DNA of 64,000 nt from Trametes villosa (GCA_002964805.2 PUDQ02000001.1:6596001-6660000), one strand, 5' to 3'; positions 33,953 through 44,127 are shown, counted from the stretch's first letter. Program-made: numbers and translations. The notes: generated by a model not told the origin, from the sequence alone.

Positions 33953-35751
33953 TCAAGCATCCACCCTTGGAAGACGCCTGGGAGGGGCTTCTTCGTGGTC
34001 GGCGTCGTCCGCGCTAAGCTTGCGCTTCCTCGGTCCCGCGACTTGGCTGGGACGAAGGTGAGTGCGCGTTTCGAACCTCCATAACCCTTGCACATACCCT
34101 GCAATGTTCCTCTCTTCGCCGAGCTGGGAGGCGCTTTCGGACTCTGGCAGGTCCGAGTCGAGAACCTCTCTGGAGGTCATCTCCTCCACCTCCTGCATCT
34201 CCTCCTCGTCCGTCCCATCTTCGGCGCCCTCTGGCCTCATCCAAGACCCATTCATCAGCCGCGGGTCGCTCTTCAGTTGGGAGAAGAAATGTTCCTCCAG
34301 GGCTAACCGCATCTGTTGCATACGGCGGGCCTTTGCCTTAACCCTGGCGAGGCTCTGCTCGGTCGCGGTGATGAGCATGCGTATCTCGCGTATTTGCTGC
34401 AGCGCGCGCCCATCTCCATCGGCGAGGGGTTCCAGGACCTCTAGGGCTGCCCGCAGCTCCTTCAGCGAGGGACGGTGAATGGTCGGACGAGTGGTTCCCC
34501 GTGATTCGTCTTTCCCGACGAACGATGGCGCTGAATCCGAGGCACCCGTCTGTACGTGCGTGCTCGCGCCTTGGCCGCCTAGCTGCTCTGGCTGTCGTCT
34601 GTCCCGCGAAGGCTGGCCCGCAGTCATCGAGGGCAGATGATAAGCGTGTGTCTGGAGGGGAACGACTTCAAGCTGAGCGAGCGAGAGGCCTGGCACTCCA
34701 CATCAACATACTATGATACATGCTGGGGGACCACGATACACGAAGCCACTCACCCTCGCTCTGAGTCGGCCTGAGAGGTTCCCAGGCCTTCACCGGCCTG
34801 AGGCCGAATTGCGAGAGAGCCTCCTCTCGGTCTATACCATCGGACAAGAGTCAGCGATTGACGCTTTCGTCTGCTTAACAAAGTATTTTCACCCAGCTGA
34901 GGGTATACTTTCCCCTGCTTCCAGGGAGAGTACCCGTCCAGCCCGATGTCTACCACCGACGTCAACAGCGATCTGGGTACTAAATGGGTAGTCGACGTAC
35001 CACTGGAACTGGAGTCTTGCAGGCTCATCGGAGAGGGTGTGAAGCAATCGCCTCCACGGCGAGGCACTAGCAGCGGCATCTGAGGAATTCGTTGACCCTG
35101 AACGACGGGTAGAGTACTAACCTGTTGTGTTCCGCACCTCGCTCCCCAGCGGCATGGGTGCTCTGCCTGACATCCTGTGGGCGCTAGCGCTCTCCTGGTG
35201 GCTAAGGTCATTTCCCTCGACGACTGCGCCATCAACCACGACGTCCGCTAGGGGCACAGAATGGCGTCGCAATTTTTGATGTGCTGCGCTGCTGCCCGCT
35301 CCACCCGCCGCCGAGTACTCATTGCGTGTTTCGCTGCAGGTGGCCGCGTTGGAGGCGACATTCTGTACTGCCTTGCGTGAACTCCGGCGCATAGCGACAG
35401 GGGCGTTCGCAGGAGGAAGGATGCCATGACGCCGTTGCATCTTTCGCGTGATCGTCTCTTGCACCGACGAAAGCTGAACAGAATCCATGCTGCATGCTAT
35501 CTTAACCACTGCAGTTGTCGCGGGAGGTTCCGAGGACGTACTGCGGCACGAGGAGTGGGTGATATTTTTGCAACAAGTCCTCTACCATTTCTTTTGTCTT
35601 CCGGTTTGCTTTGATCCCGGCGCGCTGCGTGCGTGGGGTGGACGCGTTGCGTGAGCTTCAGCCACAAGCGCGCCGGCGAATTCATTGGACGCACCTTCGC
35701 CAGCTTTTGGACGTCCGCGCGCGAGAGCTTCGTCAAGGCGGCCCTGTCCAT
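33953..35751 (-). CDS. SAP-like-motif protein, family copy 3
   Basis: Exons 35751-35695 (57 nt) and 35624-35542 (83 nt) encode the SAP-like pair: LTKLSRADVQKLAK then RAGIKANRKTKEMVEDLLQKY. Both lengths equal those of copy 2. Exon 3 (35489-35122) includes MRRSSRKAVQNVASNAAT. A further exon reads LSDEPARLQFQWYVDYPFST, then GGRHRAGRVLSLEAG (about 35058-34905), followed by exons up to SERG (about 34750). A long exon from about 34697 holds HRPSLKELRAALEVLEPL, EQSLARVKAKARRMQQMRLA and EEHFFSQLK, and the last exon ends PPRRLPRVDA. No internal stop is needed with this splicing. The whole is the intact counterpart of the dead copy near 26-27.6 kb. Function unknown; a nuclear role is inferred from the motif and basic tail. 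Confidence 0.6.
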
Positions 35752-36074
35752 GTCCAGTGATATGTATGCCTGGGCAACCGCGAATTTTATGGGGATGATT
35801 CGACGTGCAGGACGCGATGTGGTCAGAGGAGAGGAAGTATTGTGGGGGACTGGAACGCAGGCGCGCGCGTATATTAGCGTACTTAGGTGGCTGTGTCCAT
35901 TGTCAAGGTCACTTACAGCAGAGTAGCACCGCCACGATAGTCTTTGTTAGCCAACCTTGTATCACTTTTGTAAATCGCGTGACGGCGAGTCACACACGCG
36001 CAGACTTCAGCCACCAGCTCGGCGCTTCCCTCAACTCAACTTGATCTTAGCCACCACCATCCTCGCGCGCCCCT

Positions 36075-36087
36075 CATTGTCCCACCC
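36075..36087 (+). promoter_or_regulatory. Shared FunK1 upstream motif (copy D)
   Basis: CATTGTCCCACCC is the reverse complement of GGGTGGGACAATG, a version of the FunK1 upstream motif with one A missing. It lies about 115 nt before the start codon and next to the conserved GCCACCACCATCC block. Confidence 0.4.
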
Positions 36088-36143
36088 TCCTTCCACATTG
36101 CGACGACAATAACGCGCGTAGTGGCTAAAACTCTGAACACGAG

Positions 36144-36151
36144 CATATAAG
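36144..36151 (+). promoter_or_regulatory. TATA box of FunK1 D
   Basis: CATATAAG about 50 nt before the start codon. The same element and flanks (CATATAAGTCTCGA) occur upstream of FunK1 E. Confidence 0.5.
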
Positions 36152-36637
36152 TCTCGAGTCCGCGCCTAGTATGTTACGTTTTCCTCCCCTTCATCCACCA
36201 TGGCTGATCCGACGACACCTCCGAACACTGAAGACTCTCCCCATAGAGGCTACCGTGCGCACGCTCCGCACGCAACTCTACAAGGCGACCTGACCGAAGT
36301 CCGCGACGAGCTACGTTTCACCATGCACCGGAAGATCACCTGCGTCGGCTACGACAGGTTCATGACCGAGTTCTTCCCTGAAGCGGCCCAGCCGTCCTCC
36401 TCCCTTCCAATCTCAACGCGTACCCGGAAGAAGCGCGCAACGAAGCCGTCCAAAAAGTCTAAGAGGAAGCCTGCTCTTAGTAACCCGTTCAAGGGCATCT
36501 CCGAATCGACGTTCAACACCGAGGCGGACATGTATCACGTTCTCGTACGTATCTCGTCGCACTCATGCTTTCCTGCATGCTCATCATCCCATATACAGAT
36601 GGACGCCCTCAACAAGGCGGACACGTGCCAAGGATAC

Positions 36638-36641
36638 ACGT
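36638..36641. repeat. Target-site duplication, left (ACGT)
   Basis: ACGT precedes the left LTR and is repeated at 47804-47807 after the right LTR. Removing one copy plus the element restores the FunK1 frame. A 5-bp duplication (ACGTT) would require LTR ends without TG/CA, so 4 bp is preferred. Confidence 0.8.
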
Positions 36642-37320
36642 TGATGATGATGCTAACTCCCCGGGAGGTCGGGAGCGAGCGTGTGTGGCGAGGGCGTTGG
36701 GTAGCACAGAGAGAAGCAAGGGAGGATGTAAAACACGAGAGGTCGCCTAGATATGAATGGATAACCACTCAACGCACAGCAACGAGCTGCACGAAGAGGC
36801 GCGGGAGACGCGAGCGAAACGAAGGCGCGTGAGACGAAGTCGAAGTCGGAAGCGCACACGGGCGCGAGACGAAGGCGAGGGCGAGATGTCGAGGTCGAGC
36901 GCGAGCACGGAAAATGAGAATCGAAATCAAGATGCATTCCAAGAGCGCGAGCTGGCAGTCTTTTATACATGAACGGACCGGTATCTAGAGAACCCGGACG
37001 ACGACATAGGAGTCGTCGTCGTCGGGCGTCGGGGACGGATGTAAGGTAAAGACGAGCGGAACGAGGGCGCGACGCGATCACGTGTGGGGCGCGCGCCGCG
37101 TCGCGCTACCATATACGAACTACCCGCGCGCGGAGTGCGTCGGCGTCGCGATGTCCTGCGGTGTCGTGCGCGCGAGCTGAATAAGAAAAGGAAACGATCA
37201 GATACAAGCAGCACAGCCTACAGCGGGTACGATCGAGAAAGCCGGGAACTGACTGAGCCCGCGTCGAGGCGGCCTCGGACTTGCGTCCTCGGACCGCGCA
37301 GCGCCGCGGACTGCCCATCA
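36642..37320 (-). repeat. 3' LTR (left), 679 bp
   Basis: Begins TGATGATGATGC and ends GCCCATCA on the plus strand. It matches the combined right LTR (43828-44113 plus 47411-47803) over its full length, with substitutions near 36696, 36994, 37111 and 37148 by eye. Confidence 0.95.
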
Positions 37321-37330
37321 TCTCCCCCCA
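37321..37330 (-). other. Polypurine tract
   Basis: Reads TGGGGGGAGA in element orientation, directly adjoining the 3' LTR. This is the expected place for plus-strand priming. Confidence 0.75.
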
Positions 37331-37416
37331 ACTGAGCAATGGACCGTCCCCGGTCCACGCCGCGCTGGTCGGAGACGATGCGAGATCGTGGTGAGCGCGA
37401 GCTCGGATGAGCCCGC

Positions 37417-40400
37417 CTACCCCGGGGAGGGAGCGTCCCGCTCGAGGTGTTCGTCGTCCATACCCTCTCCGTCCTTCTCTCCTTCGTCATCCTCGTCGCC
37501 CTGCGACTGCGAGTCCTCCATCTCCCGCAAACGAGCAGTTGAGACGTCCAGGTACCGGGGGTCTTCGAGCCACGCGAGGTCGATGCTCCGGCGCGCGAGG
37601 TAAGGTACGAGGCGGAAGGCGGCGATGGGACGGTCGAGGACGGCGCCGTCGAGCTCGCAGACGATGTAGGCGGTGCCCCGGTTGCGGGCGAGTACGACGT
37701 ACGGTCCGAGGTAGCGCGGACGCATCTTCCGGTTAAGTGCCTTCTCGACGGCGGTGTTGCGCATCAGGACGAGGTCGCCGCGCTTGAAGTCGAAGTCGCG
37801 GAGCGATCCGGGGTGGTCGTGTTCGAGTTGTCGCGCGGCTTGGATGCGGGCCTCGTAGACGCGAGAGCGAAGGCGGTCGACGTCTTTGGCGCGGCGTGCC
37901 AGTGCGCGGGCGCGCGTCGCGATTAGGTCGGCGGTGGAGGGCATCGCGTCGGGCGGTGGCGCGAGGTAGGTGGCTTCGGCGATGTCGAATGGGAGGACGG
38001 GGTGGCAGCCTGTCGCAGCAAAGAAGGGAGAGCACCCGAGTCGGCGGCGTACCGTGATGCGGTCCGCCCACTGGACATGGTGGACAAACTGGGGCCACTT
38101 GGCCTCCTGGCCCGCGGTCGCCTTGAAGAGTGCTTGCCGGATGTCGAGGTGCGGCCGTTCGACGACACCGTTCGCGCGGGAGTTGTAGCCGGAGATGCGG
38201 ATGTGCGTGATGCCGTACTTCTTGCGGAGGTACTCGATGCCGGCGACGAAGGGCGTTCCGTTGTCGCTAATGAGTTCGCAGGCCGCGCCCCAGCGGCAGA
38301 GGATGTCTTGAAAGATCCACTCGCCTATGATGCGGCCGGTCTCGCGGCGGACTGTGCGGCCTTCGACGTATGAGATGAGGGCGCACCGGGCGTGGAGGTA
38401 ATACTTGAACGGGCCCGGCATGTGCATGGCGTCGACGTGCCAGCGAACACCGGGAGGCGCAGGGTAGGCGGTGATGGGCGGGGTGACGATGTGGCGGAGC
38501 TGGCGAACTTGACAGAGGTGGCACGACCGGACGTACCAGACGACGTCGGCCTGGAGGTGCGGCCACCAGAAGCGTTCTGAGAGAAGTGCCGTGGTTGCGT
38601 ACACGCCCTTGTGCGCGACATCGTCGTGAGCTTGTTGGAGCGTTGAGAGCCGCTGCTCGGGCCAGAGGACTAGGCGGTGGTGGCCGTTGTCACTTCGTCG
38701 GAAGAGTTGCGTGCCGCGGGTGAAGAACCGGAGCGCGTGGCGCGCGAAAGCCTGCTGGTCCTTGTCGCTGTCGAACGAAGAGGGCGGCACGAGAGTGGTG
38801 AGGTACTGGAAGACGTCGAGGAGACGGTCGTCCTCGCGCCGAGCGGCGTTAGAGCGCGGGATAGCGACCTGTTCTTCTGCGTCGTTAGTGACAGTGTGTG
38901 TGAACACGGGCGTACTCGAGCGTGGCGCCACGCGCAGCGGCGTGGGTGGGTTGATGAGATGCAGGAGGCCGTTGAGGCGGTCGATCCAGTCGTCGTCTTC
39001 TTCTTCGTAAGGCTCGTCGCCTGGCTGCGGGGGTCGTCGTGAGAGGCCGTCGGGGCCGTGTTGAACGCCAGGGACGTGGACGAGACGGAACTGGAAGGTG
39101 AGTATCGTCACGATCCACCTGTTCATGGACGCGCCGGGGACCTCGTCGGGGTTGTTGAGCATCCCTCGGATGTACCGCGCGTCGACCTCGACCACGAGGT
39201 TGCGGATACCGATGAGCAGGCGCTTTGTTGCCTTGAGAGACCGGAAGAGACCGTAGAGTTCGAGCTTCGGTTGCGAGTACGCCGCCTCGCGCGCGTTGAG
39301 TGTAATGGAGCCGAAGCGTGCGTAGAAGCGGCGCGAAGGCTTTTCGATGTCGCATTGTGCGAGAAGGTATCCGACCGCGATCTTTGAGGTGTCGACAGCG
39401 AGGATGACTTCGGCGGCGGACTTGTAGTCGATGGGGCGGAGCGCGGGCGAGTTCGCGAGAGCGCGTTTGAGCTCGTCTTGCGCAGCGATCTGTTCCGCGC
39501 CCCAGTAGAAGGGCGCGTCCTTGCGTGTGAGGTGAACGAGGGGAGCGGCGCGCTTGCCGAAGTTTGAGATGAAGTTGCGGGCGATACCGACTGTCCCGAG
39601 GAACGCGCGGACTTCCGAGAGTGAGCGGCATGGGCCCCAGTTGAGGACCTTATCGTAGTTGCCAGGTTCGGGGACGCGACCCTCGTAGGTGCACCGGTGG
39701 CCGACGACCGTGTATTCGCCGGCGCAGAGGACGGACTTGAGGCCCGAGAACGTCCCGCCGCAGTACTTGATGCGCTGTACGATCCGGTTGACGTTGTTGA
39801 GGTGTTCCCACACAAATCGTCGAATGCCGGGATTCTCGGGGATGGTCTCGTAGGTGCCGTCCGGGAGTTCGTAGCGAGAGGCGGGGCCGCGGGGTGGGAC
39901 GTCGTCGAGGAAAGGTTGGGTGTGTTCCGGGATCTCCGGCTGGAGGATATGCGTGACATCTTCGTGGAAGATGGGGACTGAGTTCGTCCACCCCATCGGG
40001 AGAGTCGTGAGGCGTCGGGCGCCGAAGGGCGTTGAGAAGGTCGTGAGATCGCGGGAGATGACGGCGAGGCCGCGCTCGTCGTACCCGATGTAGAGGTCGA
40101 GGCAGCCGCCGCACGCGCGCGCCGCGAAGGATTCCGCGAGTTGTTCGGTGAAGGGTGGAACGCCCGAGTGGGCGATAGTGACGGCGTTGAGGGGCTCGAG
40201 CGAGTGGACGAGTCGGAGTGATTTACCGTCCTTCTTGACGACGCAAAACCATCGTGAGCGATACGAGGAGTTCGATGGCTCGTACACGCCGGCGGCCTCC
40301 TTCTTGCGAATGACTTCGCAGACCTCGTCGAAGAGGCCCGGCGGAATCGGGATGTTCTTCTGCACCCATGGCGTGTGCTCGACCACGGGGATGACGACCG

Positions 40401-41061
40401 GTGGAAAGAAGTCTTCACGGAATTGGCCGCGCTCGGAGTCGTCCCACGCGAAGCCCGCGTTTTGCTGCGCGATGAGTTGATGGAGGAGCAGCCGTTCTTG
40501 TGGCCAGAGGAAGTCGCCGGAGTGGAGTGCGTCGACGCCGCGCTTGCGCTCTTCGGTGTAGCGACCGGTGGGCGTGAAAGGCGGTGGAGTCGGGGATAGC
40601 GGAGGCATGTCGGCGAGAGGGTCGCCTAGGATGTTGCGGACGATCCGGAATTGGTCGGGGAGGGGTGCGAGGATGGGTTTCGTGCGCTTGGCGACAGGCT
40701 TGTACTTTTTCTTGGAGGCGTTGTAGATGGGGACGAAGGCGAGGGAGTCGAGGCGAGTATGGGAGTGAATAGAATAAGATGTGAGATTTTCGTTATTAGT
40801 ATAGTAAGAAGAAGCGAAAGGAAGTGGAGAAGAGGGCGCGGGGAAGGTGGGCGTATGATTATAGAAGTTTTCGTAGGGGAAGGACGGGTCGCAGAGGTCG
40901 TCGGTGCCAAGGGGTCGAGGATCACAGGCTGAGAGATAGAGCAAATCTAGAGTTTCGTGGTTAAAAGTAGAGGATAGAAAAGAGTACGCATCTATAGTAA
41001 AGTGGTCAGGGCGCGATGGAGGAGCACTGAGGACGATCGCGACTTCCGTCTGATCGTCCAT
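37417..41061 (-). CDS. pol: Retrotransposon polyprotein: reverse transcriptase, RNase H, integrase
   Basis: 1214 residues without a stop. The RT domain (about residues 250-430) includes RWFCVVKKDGKSLRLVH and TPFGARRLTTLPMGWTNS. Its catalytic box is FLDD (about residue 385), where Y(I/V/L)DD is most common. RNase H starts near residue 550 (VILAVDTSKIAVGYLL). The integrase zinc finger has H..H..C..C around HKGVYATTALL and SCHLC. The catalytic triad is visible as Asp in WHVDAMH, Asp in ISDNGTPF and Glu in GVVERPH. A C-terminal GPYVVLARNRGTAYIV module resembles the GPY/F domain of Ty3/Gypsy integrases. It starts at an ATG overlapping the stop of the upstream frame (TGATG). No chromodomain was seen. 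The C-terminal end is acidic. Confidence 0.95.
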   Translation of the reverse strand: MDDQTEVAIVLSAPPSRPDHFTIDAYSFLSSTFNHETLDLLYLSACDPRPLGTDDLCDPSFPYENFYNHTPTFPAPSSPLPFASSYYTNNENLTSYSIHSHTRLDSLAFVPIYNASKKKYKPVAKRTKPILAPLPDQFRIVRNILGDPLADMPPLSPTPPPFTPTGRYTEERKRGVDALHSGDFLWPQERLLLHQLIAQQNAGFAWDDSERGQFREDFFPPVVIPVVEHTPWVQKNIPIPPGLFDEVCEVIRKKEAAGVYEPSNSSYRSRWFCVVKKDGKSLRLVHSLEPLNAVTIAHSGVPPFTEQLAESFAARACGGCLDLYIGYDERGLAVISRDLTTFSTPFGARRLTTLPMGWTNSVPIFHEDVTHILQPEIPEHTQPFLDDVPPRGPASRYELPDGTYETIPENPGIRRFVWEHLNNVNRIVQRIKYCGGTFSGLKSVLCAGEYTVVGHRCTYEGRVPEPGNYDKVLNWGPCRSLSEVRAFLGTVGIARNFISNFGKRAAPLVHLTRKDAPFYWGAEQIAAQDELKRALANSPALRPIDYKSAAEVILAVDTSKIAVGYLLAQCDIEKPSRRFYARFGSITLNAREAAYSQPKLELYGLFRSLKATKRLLIGIRNLVVEVDARYIRGMLNNPDEVPGASMNRWIVTILTFQFRLVHVPGVQHGPDGLSRRPPQPGDEPYEEEDDDWIDRLNGLLHLINPPTPLRVAPRSSTPVFTHTVTNDAEEQVAIPRSNAARREDDRLLDVFQYLTTLVPPSSFDSDKDQQAFARHALRFFTRGTQLFRRSDNGHHRLVLWPEQRLSTLQQAHDDVAHKGVYATTALLSERFWWPHLQADVVWYVRSCHLCQVRQLRHIVTPPITAYPAPPGVRWHVDAMHMPGPFKYYLHARCALISYVEGRTVRRETGRIIGEWIFQDILCRWGAACELISDNGTPFVAGIEYLRKKYGITHIRISGYNSRANGVVERPHLDIRQALFKATAGQEAKWPQFVHHVQWADRITVRRRLGCSPFFAATGCHPVLPFDIAEATYLAPPPDAMPSTADLIATRARALARRAKDVDRLRSRVYEARIQAARQLEHDHPGSLRDFDFKRGDLVLMRNTAVEKALNRKMRPRYLGPYVVLARNRGTAYIVCELDGAVLDRPIAAFRLVPYLARRSIDLAWLEDPRYLDVSTARLREMEDSQSQGDEDDEGEKDGEGMDDEHLERDAPSPG

Positions 41062-43490
41062 CAGGTCCTCGAGTCGCGAAAACCCGGGCTCGGGGGAGGC
41101 GGCGCGCGCACGAAGCGTGCGGGCTGGCGTGGCAGCGTCGGGACCTCCGTGACATGCTTGGAGTTCGGGTCGTGCAGCGTGATAGTCTGCGAGCCGTCGC
41201 CGAAGGTGTGGATTACTGACTGAGTGAGAACGTCGAAAGGTCGGCCGAGAATGACGTCGTAGGCGGGTGTGCGGATGATGTGGAATTGGAGGTAGACTAC
41301 GATGGTGCCGAAGGAGACAGGGACGTTGCGCGCGAGGCCGAGGGAGGGGGTGCAGTCGCCGTTCGCGCTCTGCATGTCGAGGACGATGGAGGGGTCGTAG
41401 GCGAGGCCGAGAGCGTGGCAGACGCCTTCAGACATAGAGACAATTGAGGACCCGCTGTCGAGGATGCAAGAGACGGCGACGCCGTGCTGGAAAGTCCCCT
41501 TGATGCAGCGGATCGAGAGCGACTCTGCCGAGCACTTGAGCATGGGCGGATGGTCGCACTCCGGGTGCGTGCGGAGGTAGTTCTCGACTGGGTCTTGAAT
41601 GACGATCGCGCCGGGCGGCGGTGTCGCTGTCTGCTCGAGTGCGTCGCTGCGCGCGGCGTGTTCGAAGGCCGCGGGCATATCAGCGAGGAATGTAGTGGCG
41701 CGATGCGCACCCGAGTCCGAATGCTCTCCTGCTCGTCCTCCTGCGTCCTCTACTGCCACCCTTCGCGTCGAGCACGCCTCTCGGGTTGCGTGTCTAATCT
41801 CCAGCGCGAGCGCGAGCAATTCTTCGTGTGTGAGCGAGATCGGGGCTTCGAGGCACCGCTTGAAGACGTTGGCGGCGTGCTTCGGGTCGTAGATTGGGAC
41901 AAGCGACTTGTACGCTGCGTCGTTCTTGCGCGCGGCAGTAGACGACTTGCTGGTAGGTGCAGGAGGAAGGCCGAAGTTGCGCTGCGTGGGAGGGGCGTAG
42001 ATGGCGTCGTGTACGTCGCGGAAGGGATGCTCGGGGATGGCGGTGGCGGACTCCGGTGGCGCGGCTGACGCGGTCACGTGTGCGCGCTCCGCGTCGCTCG
42101 GCGCGTTCACGCTTGAGATCGTAGGCTCGTCTGGTAGCTCTTCGATGCGCACCGACGGGCGCGGAAGGGGGATCGCCTGCTCTGGAGGTTCGTCGAATCG
42201 GACGGAGCGCTTCTGTGCCCGCTCTGCGCGCGAGGGCGGCGGAGGTGCGTTCTGCTGCGCGGCCTTGCGACGCTCGTTTGCGAGGATATCTTGCTCGAGC
42301 TGGTGGAAGGCGCCGCCTGTTTCATCGTGCGCGAGCCCGTGTATGAGACCACGTGTTGTCGTCGGCGTCGAGGTGCGAGCGTAGGCGTCGGCGGACATGT
42401 ACTGGATAGCGGCTTGCGTCGGCGGCGGGGTGCGGTTGCGATAGACCGGCTTGAAGAGCAGCTGAGTGGCAGGCTGCGTGCGTGCGTCGGATGTGCGGCG
42501 GTAGTGTTCCTGAACGCGATCGCGAAGCGTTACGCCGGGTGTGTTGCTCGGGACGTAACTGCCAGAGGCGAGGACGACCTGTCCTGCCTCGTTGCGCTTG
42601 ACGAGGTGCGCGGCCATATCTGCTTCAACCTGAGGGCAGCGGCGGATGATGTGGTCAGCGGAGCCGCAGTAGATGCACGCGCCGCTGGTGCGCGGCGCGC
42701 CGTTGTCGAGATGCGGTGGGAGTGGGTGCTGCGCGGGTGCGCCGGTCGAGACGTGCTGGCGCTGGAGGAGCGCGACTGCTTCCGCCATCGCGGTCTTGAA
42801 GACGGACGCGAGCTCGGACGGCTCCGTCTTGACCTGCGGTGAGACGACGTCTGTGCGTGCACGAACCGGGGCCGCGGGCGCGTCGCTGCTGAGTCCGGGG
42901 CCGTCTTCGTCTTGCGCGTCGAGAACGAACTCCGTTGCCTCGGTGACTTGCTCGACGGTGTACGGGATGCGCGGGGCGAGAACGTCGGGGCACTTGTAGC
43001 GTAGCCGGTCGAGGACTTGCGCGTTGAGACGTTCCGGGAGCGCTTTGAGGAACAGCCGGTCCTGCTCGTCGTCGCGAAGAATCTTGTGCTCGACGAGGTA
43101 TTCAGCTACGACGCGGAACTTGCGGCTGAACGTCTTGAACTCCGAGATCGAACGGAATCCGGCCTTGAGTGCGTCGGCTACGATGACCTTGAGGTCGCCC
43201 AGCGAATAGAGCCTCTTGCCGTCCTCGCCTAGGTACTCCTTCACCACTTCGTTCTTGAAAGGCTCGTAGGCGCCTTCCTTGAAGCTCGCGAAGCTGCGCC
43301 AGAGTGACTTCTCCGTGGTTGGGGCGTATCGGACCGCGTGCGCCTTGCGTTTGTCGCTGTCGTAGATGGCGGCTTCTTCGAACATGTACTCGAGGTCCTC
43401 GAAGAAGTCGAGCAACGTCTGTGGCTGGTCTGGGTCGAACGCGGGAGCTCCGGACGCGCCGCGAGGTGGGAGCCGATAGGGCTGGGACAT
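41061..43490 (-). CDS. gag: Retrotransposon Gag-protease polyprotein
   Basis: 809 residues. The N-terminal Gag-like region has FDPDQPQTLLDFFEDLEYMF and KFRVVAEYLVEH. One CCHC zinc knuckle, CIYCGSADHIIRRC (C-x2-C-x4-H-x4-C), lies near residue 275 and would bind RNA. A long Pro/Ala-rich linker follows. The retropepsin-like protease has its catalytic triplet in CILDSGSSIVSM (about residue 677), with a flap/ILG-type segment DVILGRPFD further on. The start ATG (43490) follows a leader of about 335 nt after the LTR. Protease sits in the Gag frame while RT-integrase is a separate frame joined by TGATG, so Pol probably depends on reinitiation rather than a frameshift. Confidence 0.92.
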   Translation of the reverse strand: MSQPYRLPPRGASGAPAFDPDQPQTLLDFFEDLEYMFEEAAIYDSDKRKAHAVRYAPTTEKSLWRSFASFKEGAYEPFKNEVVKEYLGEDGKRLYSLGDLKVIVADALKAGFRSISEFKTFSRKFRVVAEYLVEHKILRDDEQDRLFLKALPERLNAQVLDRLRYKCPDVLAPRIPYTVEQVTEATEFVLDAQDEDGPGLSSDAPAAPVRARTDVVSPQVKTEPSELASVFKTAMAEAVALLQRQHVSTGAPAQHPLPPHLDNGAPRTSGACIYCGSADHIIRRCPQVEADMAAHLVKRNEAGQVVLASGSYVPSNTPGVTLRDRVQEHYRRTSDARTQPATQLLFKPVYRNRTPPPTQAAIQYMSADAYARTSTPTTTRGLIHGLAHDETGGAFHQLEQDILANERRKAAQQNAPPPPSRAERAQKRSVRFDEPPEQAIPLPRPSVRIEELPDEPTISSVNAPSDAERAHVTASAAPPESATAIPEHPFRDVHDAIYAPPTQRNFGLPPAPTSKSSTAARKNDAAYKSLVPIYDPKHAANVFKRCLEAPISLTHEELLALALEIRHATREACSTRRVAVEDAGGRAGEHSDSGAHRATTFLADMPAAFEHAARSDALEQTATPPPGAIVIQDPVENYLRTHPECDHPPMLKCSAESLSIRCIKGTFQHGVAVSCILDSGSSIVSMSEGVCHALGLAYDPSIVLDMQSANGDCTPSLGLARNVPVSFGTIVVYLQFHIIRTPAYDVILGRPFDVLTQSVIHTFGDGSQTITLHDPNSKHVTEVPTLPRQPARFVRAPPPPSPGFRDSRT

Positions 43491-43806
43491 CTTGAGTGCT
43501 AGGAGTTCGTCGAAGATCGGGAGGAAGGAAGGGAAGGTAGCGTCGAGGTCGAGTGGCGGTGAAGCGGGTGCTGGTGTCGGCGCGGTGTTTCGGAGGTTGT
43601 GTACGGTGGTGATCGCGGCGCGGAGTTCCGAGTCGCCGTCGGTGTCGAGTATCGAAGAGTCGGGTGAGGCTGAAGAAGGCGAGGACGGGTCCGACCACGC
43701 GGCTGGCCTAAGACGGAAGGTGCCGCCGGAGGCGGGTGTGAGAGCCGTGGTGGCTGGGCGAGGATCAAATCCTCGCGGAAGGCTCGTCTAGATGCGAATG
43801 CTGATA

Positions 43807-43825
43807 CCCCTCGCGGTGGGCTCCA
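43807..43825 (-). other. Primer-binding site
   Basis: Two bases after the 5' LTR end, TGGAGCCCACCGCGAGG begins with TGG, the complement of a tRNA CCA end. The tRNA species is not identified. Confidence 0.65.
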
Positions 43826-44115
43826 GATGATGATGATGCTAACTCCCCGGGAGGTCGGGAGCGAGCGTGTGTGGCGAGGGCGTCGGGTAGCACAGAGAGA
43901 AGCAAGGGAGGATGTAAAACACGAGAGGTCGCCTAGATATGAATGGATAACCACTCAACGCACAGCAACGAGCTGCACGAAGAGGCGCGGGAGACGCGAG
44001 CGAAACGAAGGCGCGTGAGACGAAGTCGAAGTCGGAAGCGCACACGGGCGCGAGACGAAGGCGAGGGCGAGATGTCGAGGTCGAGCGCGAGCACGGAAAA
44101 TGAGAATCGAAATTA

Positions 44116-44127
44116 CGATTGATGAGG
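44116..44127 (+). repeat. Left terminal inverted repeat of the nested element
   Basis: CGATTGATGAGG, two to three bases from the left insertion junction; the inverted partner is at 47367-47378. Confidence 0.75.

Larger units (their letters stand above)
35752..36199. other. Divergent promoter region, SAP-like copy 3 / FunK1 D
   Basis: The right half is closely similar to the reverse complement of 61358-61580, upstream of FunK1 E, including the CACCACCATCCTCGCGCGCC block, the CATTGT site and the TATA region. No coding sequence. Confidence 0.6.

Noticed and set aside
38267..40418. Additional long frames inside the retrotransposon pol gene
   Set aside because: Arg/Pro/Ser-rich translations in other frames of an intact pol frame, with no domains.
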